Positions 1 through 5,878 of a stretch of DNA of 8,711 bases are shown here, one piece after another. The stretch is from Patescibacteria group bacterium (GTDB taxonomy: Bacteria > Patescibacteriota > Patescibacteriia > UBA2591 > PGYQ01): assembly GCA_020057535.1 (NCBI GenBank), contig JAGVFS010000011.1:1-8711 (forward strand), read 5' to 3'. Under the pieces are notes generated by a model that searched no databases, was not told the DNA's origin, and was given only the letters and a program-made list of their open reading frames with translations. Positions within the stretch are counted from its first letter, which is position 1; the number at the start of each line of letters is the position of its first letter. The position numbers and the translations under genes are program-made.

Positions 1-789
1 CCCAAAAATTATATTTTGGAAAAAAATAAAAATTTTGATGAAAAAATGGAAGATTATGAAAAAGAATTTTTAGATATTATTTTTGCTAACAAAAATTATT
101 TTTCCACCAGAGAATTAAAAAAAATGAGTATAACCAACACAAAAAGAGAAAGACTTTACAAATCAATGGAAATGCTAAAAGAAAAACTTTATAAAGAAAT
201 AGATCAAAATACAAACGCTTTTGAAAAAAAAATTTCTAATAAAAAAAGTGGGGAATTTATTATATCTGTATTTTTTTTAATAGGACTTTTAATTTTAGAT
301 TTATTTCAGTTTATTCCACAAATATTTTTTTTATTAATAGTTATTGTTGTTAGTATTTTGGGATTATATCATTATATTAAATATGAAGCGCGACTTTCTA
401 AAGAGGGTTTAATTTTAAAAGAAGAATGGTTGGGTTTTAAATTTTATTTGAAAACTGCAGAAAAATACAGAATGCAAAATTTAACTCCTGAAATTTTTGA
501 AAAATACTTACCTTACGCAATGATTTTTAAAATTGAAAAAAAATGGGCGAAGGCGTTTAAAGATATTAATATTTCGATTCCTTCTTGGTATATTGGAACT
601 TGTGGAATTTATAGTTCTGGTGGACAAACAAGCAGTGATTTTAGTGGTTTTTCTCCTTCTGTTTTTTCTAGTTCTTTTTGCTCAAGTTTTACTTCTGTTT
701 TTTCTAGTTCTGGCGTTTCTGATGGTGGTGGAGGAGGTGGTGGCGGCGGTGGTGGTGGTGGAGGAGGTGGTGGAGGAGGGGCTAGTTAA
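1..789 (+). CDS. DUF2207-like membrane protein, C-terminal part (5' partial)
   Basis: The frame is open to the first base of the window, so the TTG at 16 is probably an internal Leu and the true start lies upstream. DUF2207 proteins are usually 500-600 residues with an N-terminal signal peptide and extracellular domain; only the C-terminal 262 codons are here. Counting from base 16, two membrane helices lie near residues 81-98 and 101-121. They are followed by the family's typical cytosolic segment: a WLGFKFYLKTAEK-type motif (138-150), PEIFEKYLPYAM (158-169), a KKWAKAF motif (175-181) and PSWY (189-192). Then come a Ser/Phe-rich stretch and 19 consecutive glycines, ending Ala-Ser. Poly-Gly ends are common in this family. 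The function is unknown; it is a membrane protein of the cell envelope. Family assignment is confident, role is not. Confidence 0.85.
   Translation, partial: PKNYILEKNKNFDEKMEDYEKEFLDIIFANKNYFSTRELKKMSITNTKRERLYKSMEMLKEKLYKEIDQNTNAFEKKISNKKSGEFIISVFFLIGLLILDLFQFIPQIFFLLIVIVVSILGLYHYIKYEARLSKEGLILKEEWLGFKFYLKTAEKYRMQNLTPEIFEKYLPYAMIFKIEKKWAKAFKDINISIPSWYIGTCGIYSSGGQTSSDFSGFSPSVFSSSFCSSFTSVFSSSGVSDGGGGGGGGGGGGGGGGGGGAS
656..711 (+). repeat. 20-bp direct repeat inside the Ser-rich region
   Basis: An identical 20-base sequence occurs at 656-675 and 692-711 (period 36). It encodes SVFSSS-type residues twice in the DUF2207-like protein. It probably reflects local slippage or duplication in a low-complexity segment. 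Confidence 0.8.
724..780 (+). repeat. Poly-glycine codon tract
   Basis: Nineteen consecutive Gly codons (mixed GGT, GGA, GGC and GGG) encode the C-terminal glycine tail of the DUF2207-like protein. The mixed codon use argues that the glycine run is kept at protein level and is not a fresh single-codon expansion. It is the most GC-rich stretch in the window. Confidence 0.9.
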
Positions 790-801
790 TATTTAAATAT
801 T

Positions 802-834
802 ATATACCTAACGTAATACCTACATTAGGTATAT
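802..834 (+). other. Inverted repeat between the DUF2207-like gene and the IS
   Basis: ATATACCTAA (802-811) and TTAGGTATAT (825-834) form a perfect 10-bp inverted repeat with a 13-nt loop, 13 bp after the stop codon. No T-run follows, so it is a weak terminator candidate. It abuts the left IS end at 837 and may instead be part of the insertion site or an operator. Confidence 0.5.
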
Positions 835-836
835 TA

Positions 837-851
837 TGTTGACTTACGATA
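837..851 (+). repeat. Left terminal inverted repeat of the IS
   Basis: TGTTGACTTACGATA pairs with the reverse complement of 1524-1538 at 13 of 15 positions. It also contains the -35 hexamer (TTGACT) of the transposase promoter. Confidence 0.75.
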
Positions 852-867
852 CATTAGGTGGTATAAT
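839..867 (+). promoter_or_regulatory. Sigma-70-type promoter of the transposase
   Basis: TTGACT (839-844), a 17-bp spacer, then TATAAT (862-867), 8 bp before the transposase ATG at 876. The match is near consensus with ideal spacing. The -35 hexamer lies in the left inverted repeat. A 10-bp sequence, TACATTAGGT, occurs in the spacer (850-859) and again 29 bp upstream (821-830). Confidence 0.7.
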
Positions 868-875
868 TTTAACGT

Positions 876-1536
876 ATGCAAATTAAATTACATAAAAATG
901 TTTTCACAACTATTGCCGTGAGATAAGCAATATAGAAAAGTTATTTATCTGCCCATGTCATTGTAAAGCAATATGGTATTTCAGGAAATACGGCATCGGA
1001 TATTTTCATTTAGACCTTTTATACTCCCCGAAAATCAATAAGAAACGAAGCTGTATTTACACTGCTATTGACAGAATAGCTAAAATCGCCTTTATTGTGT
1101 TATGGCAGAGAAAAAACAAAGAAACAGACGCTCGTTTTCTAAAAGAAGTTATTAAATTCTATCCTTATAAAATAAATTATATTTTAACTAATAATTGGTT
1201 TGAATTTTCTTATAAAGCCCTTACTAAAAACAAAAAAAAACAAAAAAGGTTCATCCCTTTGATAATCTCTGCAAAGAAAACAAAATCCAACATCGGACCA
1301 TTAAATTTAAGGCACCTCCCTGGACTAATGAAATGATTGAAAACTTTAATAAACAAGTAAAACAGAAGGTCTTGAAAAAATATATGTTTTCGACTATATT
1401 TGAATTAAATGGTAAGCTTATAGAATTTGTAGATGACTATAATCAAAATACAAGATTGAAAAAATTAAACTATAAAACACCAGTAAAATATCTAAAAGAG
1501 AATAAAAATATCTCTGTACAACATATCGTTAGTTAA
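876..1536 (+). pseudogene. DDE (rve-type) transposase pseudogene, IS481-like
   Basis: The ATG at 876 begins MQIKLHKN, a start typical of these transposases, but a TAA occurs at 924 and a TAG four codons later. The same frame continues through a helix-turn-helix-like segment (KQYGIS). Homology then jumps near 985-1000 to another frame, entering the catalytic core (HLDLLYSPKINKK, then YTAIDR), so the rest of the DNA-binding region and linker are deleted. A second frameshift lies in the A-runs at about 1225-1247; restoring it reads VHPFDNLCKENK and then PPWTNEMIEN. Of the DDE triad, the first Asp (codon 1013) and the Glu in MIEN are kept, but the second Asp in the LTDNG motif is Asn (codon 1190), with Trp for Gly two codons on. 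The protein cannot be functional. Confidence 0.85.
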
Positions 1537-1538
1537 CA
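1524..1538 (+). repeat. Right terminal inverted repeat of the IS
   Basis: TATCGTTAGTTAACA is the partner of the left repeat with two mismatches. The transposase stop codon (1534-1536) lies within it. Confidence 0.75.
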
Positions 1539-1582
1539 CTTATTCGTTTAAATTTAAAAATAATTTTAATTTTACTTATTTT

Positions 1583-1906
1583 ATGAACCAAGAAAGATGG
1601 GATGAAATAAAAGAAAAAATAGAGAATAAATTTAAGATTAGCGCAAAAAACGTAGAAGTTTTAGAAAATAAAGGAATAAAAGAGATTATTGAATTTGAAG
1701 GACCTTTAGGAAAAATAAAATTAGAATTTGTTAATCAACCTAAAATTTTAGATAAAAAAACTCAATATTCTAATCGAATTGGCGGACAGACAAACGTAAA
1801 ATATGTTTATTCTGATTCCGAAACTAGTAGTTATTTAAAAATATATAAACAAGACAAGGAGACTGAAGAATGGGTAGAAATAAATCAATCGATATTTAGT
1901 TTTTAA
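1583..1906 (+). CDS. Small hypothetical protein (107 aa)
   Basis: A 107-residue soluble protein with no signal peptide, membrane segment or cysteine. It starts MNQERWDEIKEKIENKF, an amphipathic helix, and continues with an alternating strand-like pattern: EIIEFEGPLGKIKLEF (residues 35-50), then KPKILDKKTQYSNR-type residues and VKYVYSD (72-78). It resembles small uncharacterised proteins I recall from Patescibacteria, which share the N-terminal helix, the GPxGK turn, a LDKKTxYS motif and a YVYSD motif. I assign no function. The start is the first ATG after the IS. There is no Shine-Dalgarno site, and the upstream 45 bp are almost all A/T. A terminator-like hairpin follows the stop, so it may be a single-gene unit. 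What drove it before or after the IS landed 45 bp upstream is unclear. Confidence 0.75.
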   Translation: MNQERWDEIKEKIENKFKISAKNVEVLENKGIKEIIEFEGPLGKIKLEFVNQPKILDKKTQYSNRIGGQTNVKYVYSDSETSSYLKIYKQDKETEEWVEINQSIFSF

Positions 1907-1925
1907 TTTTAAATTTTATTTTAAT

Positions 1926-1956
1926 GAACCTAAATTATAAATAGGTTTATTTTTAT
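1926..1956 (+). terminator. Candidate intrinsic terminator after the 107-aa gene
   Basis: AACCTA (1927-1932) pairs with TAGGTT (1942-1947), with a possible G-T closing pair (1926/1948) and a 9-nt loop. It is followed by a T-rich run, TATTTTTAT. The stem is short but is GC-containing in an otherwise nearly pure A/T spacer, and it sits 20 bp after a stop codon. Confidence 0.55.
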
Positions 1957-1971
1957 ATTAAAAATGTTTAT

Positions 1972-2904
1972 ATGTTTAATATTGAAGAAATTTTTTTACA
2001 TTCATATTGTCAAAATAATAGTGGGATTTATAATTGCCTTAGTTTAAATGAGATTCACCCTGCAGAAATTTCAATAAAAACGAAATTGTTTAACGGCGAA
2101 AAAAATAACGAAATAAAAAACATTGAAAAAGAAACTTATTCAATTAGAGCGGAAGATTTTAAAGAAAATGAAATTTTATTTTTATCAGATGAGGAAAATA
2201 AAATTATCAATCCATTAAGAAAATTTGATAAAAAAAACTCTATTTTTTTAGAATTAGGCGGTGGCAATGGAAGATTTGCCATAAAATTAATGAAAGAAGG
2301 ATATTTTGTGATAGAATCGGATATTGCCGAGGGTTCAGTAAATAAAGTAAAACAAATAGCCGAGAAAAATAATATCAAAAATGGAATTTACGCGATTATT
2401 GACGCAGAAAATTTACCATTTAAAAATGAAAGTGTAGATGCGATATTTTTAGTCGCTTCTTTGCATCATTTACCAAATCCATCTATCGCTATTTCTGAAA
2501 TATTTAGAGTTTTAAAAAAAGGAGGGAAATTACTTATTTTAAGAGAGCCAGCTTCATGGCACTATTATTTTTTTTATCCTGTTTATAAAATTTTTAAAAA
2601 AATAATTCGCAAAAAAAATAATAAACCAATTTCTTTAGCTGATGATGTAACTTTTGGATTTTCTAAAAGAAAAATAAAAAAATTATTAAATCCGTTTTTT
2701 AAAGAAATTAAAATTATTCCGGTTCATTATTTTAGAAAGATTTATACGAATTTTATTTTATTAAAATCAAAACTTTTTAGAAAAAAATGTATTGAAAATA
2801 AAAAAATTATAAAATTTTTAAAAACCATTGATGATAAAATAATTTCTCATATTCCGTTTGTGAATAATTTATCATGGGATTGGGACATTTATTGTGAAAA
2901 ATAA
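1972..2904 (+). CDS. Class I SAM-dependent methyltransferase (Methyltransf_11-like)
   Basis: A 310-residue cytosolic enzyme that should transfer a methyl group from S-adenosylmethionine to an unidentified acceptor. The Rossmann-type core starts near residue 90. Motif I is FLELGGGNGRF (92-102); the acidic end of strand 2 is ESD (115-117); DAENLPF (144-150) is the motif II region; VDAIFLVASLHHLPNP (155-170) is strand 4 with the HH pair typical of UbiE/Methyltransf_11 enzymes; and VLKKGGKLLILREP (180-193) is motif III. The first 90 residues and the basic C-terminal 110 (many Lys, with aromatic patches such as YYFFYP at 198-203) probably define the substrate or membrane contact. No TM helix is convincing. 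The ATG at 1972 is chosen because the ATG at 1964 is out of frame; there is no Shine-Dalgarno site. Such enzymes often modify polysaccharides, lipids or quinones. Neighbours do not settle which. Confidence 0.88.
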   Translation: MFNIEEIFLHSYCQNNSGIYNCLSLNEIHPAEISIKTKLFNGEKNNEIKNIEKETYSIRAEDFKENEILFLSDEENKIINPLRKFDKKNSIFLELGGGNGRFAIKLMKEGYFVIESDIAEGSVNKVKQIAEKNNIKNGIYAIIDAENLPFKNESVDAIFLVASLHHLPNPSIAISEIFRVLKKGGKLLILREPASWHYYFFYPVYKIFKKIIRKKNNKPISLADDVTFGFSKRKIKKLLNPFFKEIKIIPVHYFRKIYTNFILLKSKLFRKKCIENKKIIKFLKTIDDKIISHIPFVNNLSWDWDIYCEK

Positions 2905-2986
2905 AAATTTAAATATTAAATCCTAAAATCACAATTTAAAAATAAATTTAATTTAAGAAAATTATTAAAATTTTAGCAACCAGTTT

Positions 2987-3035
2987 AATTATAAAAAATA
3001 AAAATTTTAAATTTTTTATAATTTTACTTTTTTTT
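2987..3035 (+). terminator. All-A/U intrinsic terminator candidate
   Basis: A perfect 13-bp inverted repeat (2987-2999 and 3011-3023, arms AATTATAAAAAAT and ATTTTTTATAATT) has an 11-nt loop and is followed by TTAC and eight consecutive T residues (3028-3035). The stem contains no G or C. It would end transcription from the methyltransferase gene 80 bp upstream. It lies only 25 bp before the next start codon, so the next gene's promoter must overlap it or transcription must read through. Confidence 0.5.
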
Positions 3036-3059
3036 AAAAAAAAATTGTATTTATATTTT

Positions 3060-3845
3060 ATGTTAATCCCTTTTCTTGTTTTGTTTGCGACATTGGGGTT
3101 TTTTGTTGGAATTTTAATTAATCCCAATATTATCTATTTATCAATTTTAGTTTTATTGGTAATATTTTTTTCTTTGGCAAAATTTTATTCCTGGAAATTA
3201 AAAAATAAAAATTTTTGGTATTTTTTAATTACTCCTTTTTTATTTTTTATTTCCAGCGTTTTGTTTTTTATTCTTTTAGAAGAATCATTTTTTTTGAAGT
3301 GTGTTGTTGCGGGTTTATTTGTTTTATTGCAATGGTTTATTTATAAAAATATTTTTTTTCTTTTTAAAAAACCAGAAAAATATCAGCCAAATTCGATAAG
3401 AAATATTTTTAATTTTATTAATTTAATCTCAATTTTTTTCTTTACTAGTAGTTTTTACGCTTTAATTATTTTTGTTGGAGCGTCTGTTTGGTTGTTGTCT
3501 ATTTTTTTATTTTTGATTATTTTTTTAATTCTCTTTCAATTTTTTTGGATTAATAAAATTTCAGAGAAAAAAGCGTGGTTTTTTGCTTTAATTTTTGGAT
3601 TAATTTTTATAGAAATATTTTTAATAGTTAGTTTTTTGCCTACAAATTTTTATGTCAATGGATTGATTTTGACCTTAATTTATTTTAATATTAAAAATAT
3701 AAGTAAAAAATATCTTTTAAATGTTTTTTATTCAGAAGAGAATAATAAATCTTTAAAAAAAGTCATTCAACGTGTAACAGTTCAATATTTAATAATTAAT
3801 ATTTTAACTTTAGCTCTAATTTTAGGAACCGCGCAATATTATTAA
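3060..3845 (+). CDS. Polytopic membrane protein of unknown function
   Basis: A 261-residue, very Phe/Ile/Leu-rich integral membrane protein. Likely helices are near residues 2-20, 25-42, 52-73, 79-101, 115-138, 142-164, 172-192, a short one at 198-211 and 243-257, giving eight or nine spans. The only sizeable hydrophilic segments are 103-114 and about 212-240, the latter Lys-rich and probably cytosolic. The segment VNGLILTLIYFN (199-210) followed by a basic loop resembles a conserved stretch I recall from uncharacterised Patescibacteria membrane proteins found next to S1C-type proteases. That fits the gene that follows, but is memory and not a search result. An in-frame TTG at 3045 would add five residues; I prefer the ATG at 3060. 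No transporter or enzyme signature is visible. Confidence 0.8.
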   Translation: MLIPFLVLFATLGFFVGILINPNIIYLSILVLLVIFFSLAKFYSWKLKNKNFWYFLITPFLFFISSVLFFILLEESFFLKCVVAGLFVLLQWFIYKNIFFLFKKPEKYQPNSIRNIFNFINLISIFFFTSSFYALIIFVGASVWLLSIFLFLIIFLILFQFFWINKISEKKAWFFALIFGLIFIEIFLIVSFLPTNFYVNGLILTLIYFNIKNISKKYLLNVFYSEENNKSLKKVIQRVTVQYLIINILTLALILGTAQYY

Positions 3846-3865
3846 TATTAAAATATAAAAATTAA

Positions 3866-3919
3866 AAATCAAAATTTAGGTATCGCTTCACGATATTTTA
3901 TAAATTTTAATTTTGATTT
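3866..3919 (+). other. Nested hairpins just before the pseudoprotease start
   Basis: The outer arms AAATCAAAATT (3866-3876) and AATTTTGATTT (3909-3919) are perfect 11-bp complements. An inner hairpin pairs AGGTATCG (3878-3885) with CGATATTT (3891-3898) across a CTTCA loop, using two G-T pairs. The structure ends 6 bp before the ATG at 3926. It could be a terminator for the membrane-protein gene or an RNA element controlling access to the next start; the sequence does not decide. Confidence 0.45.
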
Positions 3920-3925
3920 ATTATT

Positions 3926-5161
3926 ATGTCTAATAACATAACAAAATTTGTTCATCCAATACGTTTTTTTAAAACGCATTCTCAAAAAAATAACAATAAT
4001 AATCGTAGTAATAATAATTTAATAAAAGTTATTATTATTTCTTTTGTTATTGGTTTGATTGGCGGAATATTTGGTCAAATAACAATGAATTATTTAAGTA
4101 AAAAAAATTTATTATCAATAATAGAGCAATCTAAAATAGAGCAACCTAAACAAAATTTTTTAGAAAAACAAATAATTGTAGAAAAAAAAGATGAAATAAT
4201 AATTAATCAAGACGAAAAAATACAACAACTTATTCCTGAACTAATGCCAACGATTGTCAATATATATAAAAAGAAAGAGAATCAAACAGTAAAAAATTTT
4301 TTGGATCAAATTTATTCTTTTAATGATTTAGTTGGCAATGGATTTATCATTACTAATGACGGATGGATAATCAGCAACGATCAGGTTATTGAAGATTCAA
4401 TAGAAAAATATACGATTGTTACAAATGATGGAAAATTTCAAGAAATTGAAAATTTAATTAAAGATCCTTTAACAGGAATTGTTTTTTTAAAAATCAAAAG
4501 TTCTAATAATTTAACCGCGGTAAAATTTATTGATTGGGATGAAGTAAAAACAGGACAATCCGTTGTAATTTTAAATAAAATAAATGCTTTGGAAAATCAA
4601 TTTATACTTAGTAATATAACTAATCTAAGTTTTAAAAATATTACTCAATCTAAAGAATTATTTTCTTCTTCGGAAAAAATAGATGATTATATTTTAATTC
4701 AAGATAAAATAGAATTTAATTATAACGGAAGCCCTTTATTTAATTTTAAAGGAGAGGTTGTGGGAATTTTAACTCGCGAACCTCAAAATGCAAACTCATT
4801 TTCTAATAAAGCATTTTTACAAACGGCAATTGGAATTAATTTTTTTAAAAATATTATCAATAAGACTTTGTCAATAAATCAAATTAATAGACCATATTTT
4901 GGAGCGCGTTATTTAAATTTAAATAACGTATTAATAAAAGGTTTTAATCATAATGGCGCGTTAATTTTAGCTATAGAAAAAAACAGCCCAATCTTTAATA
5001 AATTAAAAGAAGGAGATATTGTTGTTAAAGTGGAAAACGAGGAAATTAAAGAAAAAAAGAGTTTGACAAGTTTAATTAATGAATATCAACCAAATCAAAA
5101 TATTAAATTGACCATTATTAGAGATAAAAAAGAAACGGAAGTGAAAATAAAATTGAAATAA
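3926..5161 (+). CDS. Membrane-anchored S1C (HtrA/DegS-like) PDZ pseudoprotease
   Basis: A 411-residue protein with an Asn-rich cytosolic N-terminus, one membrane helix (residues 33-56), a possible helical linker (60-100), a trypsin-fold domain (about 103-313) and one PDZ domain (322-411). The fold is identified by GNGFIITNDGWIISND (137-152), DPLTGIVFLKI (180-190), NGSPLFNFKGEVVGIL (267-282) and, in the PDZ, RPYFGARYL and KEGDIVVKVENEEI. All three catalytic positions are changed: His in the TNxHV motif is Gln153, Asp in DPxTDLAVLK is Gly184, and Ser in GNSGGPL aligns with Asn267 (local sequence NYNGSPL). The reading frame is intact and the PDZ is well kept, so this looks like a selected non-catalytic protein and not decay. 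The layout of one anchor, trypsin fold and one PDZ matches DegS. It precedes the ECF sigma operon by 136 bp. There is no Shine-Dalgarno site. Confidence 0.88.
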   Translation: MSNNITKFVHPIRFFKTHSQKNNNNNRSNNNLIKVIIISFVIGLIGGIFGQITMNYLSKKNLLSIIEQSKIEQPKQNFLEKQIIVEKKDEIIINQDEKIQQLIPELMPTIVNIYKKKENQTVKNFLDQIYSFNDLVGNGFIITNDGWIISNDQVIEDSIEKYTIVTNDGKFQEIENLIKDPLTGIVFLKIKSSNNLTAVKFIDWDEVKTGQSVVILNKINALENQFILSNITNLSFKNITQSKELFSSSEKIDDYILIQDKIEFNYNGSPLFNFKGEVVGILTREPQNANSFSNKAFLQTAIGINFFKNIINKTLSINQINRPYFGARYLNLNNVLIKGFNHNGALILAIEKNSPIFNKLKEGDIVVKVENEEIKEKKSLTSLINEYQPNQNIKLTIIRDKKETEVKIKLK

Positions 5162-5217
5162 AAAAATATTTTACACTTATTTTTATTCACGTGTATTCGC
5201 ATTTAGTAAATTCATTA

Positions 5218-5245
5218 TTGACTTAATTATTATTAATTCTATAAA
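5218..5245 (+). promoter_or_regulatory. Possible sigma-70-type promoter upstream of the sigma gene
   Basis: TTGACT (5218-5223), 16 bp, TATAAA (5240-5245). It could give basal expression of the sigma operon. In a sequence this AT-rich, -10-like hexamers are frequent, so the TTGACT and spacing carry most of the weight. Confidence 0.45.
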
Positions 5246-5250
5246 TTACC

Positions 5251-5276
5251 TGTAACACTTTCCTTTTTTTATCGTC
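5251..5276 (+). promoter_or_regulatory. ECF-type promoter of the sigma operon (likely autoregulated)
   Basis: TGTAAC (5251-5256), 16 nt including a T-run, then CGTC (5273-5276). This is the classic ECF arrangement of an AAC-containing -35 and a CGTC/CGTA-type -10, as in Bacillus SigX, SigW and SigM promoters. Transcription would start near 5283-5286, giving a leader of only about 12-15 nt before the ATG at 5298. The position directly before an ECF sigma gene implies autoregulation. Confidence 0.65.
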
Positions 5277-5297
5277 TTTAATTATAACTAACTCCAA

Positions 5298-5849
5298 ATG
5301 TTTAAAGTTCGAGAAAAATTTATTTTATGGAGAATTCAACAAGGCAAAATCAAGGCATTTGAGGAAATTTATGATTTTTACGCCCCTAAAATTTACAAAT
5401 TTATTTATTTTAAAGTTTCTCTTGTAGAAGACGCTGAAGACTTAACAAGTCAAACTTTTATTAAATTTCTTAAATATTTAAATAATAAAAAAATAATAAA
5501 TAATTTACAGGCACTTTTATACAATATAGCTAGAAATTTAGTAATAGATTTTTATCGCCAAAAAAAGCAAGTTAGTTTATTTGATGATAAAATAAAAGAT
5601 CAAATAGTTGATAAAAAAAATTTAATTGAAAATTTAAATTCAACCTTAGATTTAGCGATAGAAATTAAAAATATTAAAAAAGCTTTAAAAAAATTAAATA
5701 ACGAAGATAAAGAAATAATCATTTTGCGTTTTATAAACGATTTGTCCATTAGAGAAATATCCAAAATTTTTGGCAAATCGCAAATTAATATAAGGGTTTC
5801 TTTGCACAGAGCGTTGAAGAAATTAAAAAAAATTATAAATTATAATTAG
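5298..5849 (+). CDS. ECF-type RNA polymerase sigma factor
   Basis: A 183-residue sigma-70 family protein of the usual group 4 (ECF) length, with regions 2 and 4 only. Region 2 covers about residues 17-90: AFEEIYDFYAPKIYKFIYFK, then EDAEDLTSQTFIKFLKYL (44-61) and the -10-reading LYNIARNLVIDFYRQKK (74-90). An acidic/basic linker follows (91-126). Region 4 (127-178) has KLNNEDKEIIILRFINDLS and the helix-turn-helix IREISKIFGKSQINIRVSLHRALKKL that reads the -35 element. It should direct RNA polymerase to a small regulon, probably tied to the envelope. It is followed after 29 nt by a DUF5667 membrane protein, a pairing that fits a sigma/anti-sigma operon. An ECF-type promoter precedes it. The start is the only suitable ATG; no Shine-Dalgarno site is present. 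Confidence 0.93.
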   Translation: MFKVREKFILWRIQQGKIKAFEEIYDFYAPKIYKFIYFKVSLVEDAEDLTSQTFIKFLKYLNNKKIINNLQALLYNIARNLVIDFYRQKKQVSLFDDKIKDQIVDKKNLIENLNSTLDLAIEIKNIKKALKKLNNEDKEIIILRFINDLSIREISKIFGKSQINIRVSLHRALKKLKKIINYN

Positions 5850-5878
5850 CGGTTAATTTTACTCATTATTAATTTTTT

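Larger units (their letters stand above)
837..1538 (+). mobile_element. Decayed IS481-like insertion sequence, 702 bp
   Basis: The element is bounded by imperfect terminal inverted repeats, TGTTGACTTACGATA at the left and TATCGTTAGTTAACA at the right (13 of 15 positions complementary), with TGT...ACA ends as in IS3/IS481-type elements. Between them lies one broken DDE transposase gene whose TAA stop falls inside the right repeat. Intact relatives carry a transposase of about 300 codons and run to about 1 kb, so several hundred bases are missing. The interior is visibly less AT-rich than the neighbouring genes, consistent with transfer. I see no clear target-site duplication. The family name rests on recalled protein similarity. 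Confidence 0.75.

Noticed and set aside
16..18. TTG as the start of the DUF2207-like gene
   Set aside because: The frame is open upstream to base 1, and the family's N-terminal domain is missing, so this is an internal codon of a truncated gene.
533..796. An open frame of 87 codons overlapping the DUF2207-like gene
   Set aside because: It overlaps the better-supported frame and is open because of the Ser/Gly repeats (a Val/Leu-rich translation of the glycine tract). It shows no family signature.
1222..1250. Programmed frameshifting in the transposase A-runs
   Set aside because: A-runs can promote slippage in IS elements, but this gene also has upstream stops, a deletion and a lost catalytic Asp, so simple decay explains it better.
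2136..2378. Minus-strand open frame of 80 codons
   Set aside because: It lies antisense within the methyltransferase, across motif I. The translation shows no domain, and no start signals support it.
3045..3047. TTG start for the membrane protein
   Set aside because: An ATG follows 15 bases later and gives the same membrane topology. There is no ribosome site to favour the TTG, which lies next to a run of A residues.
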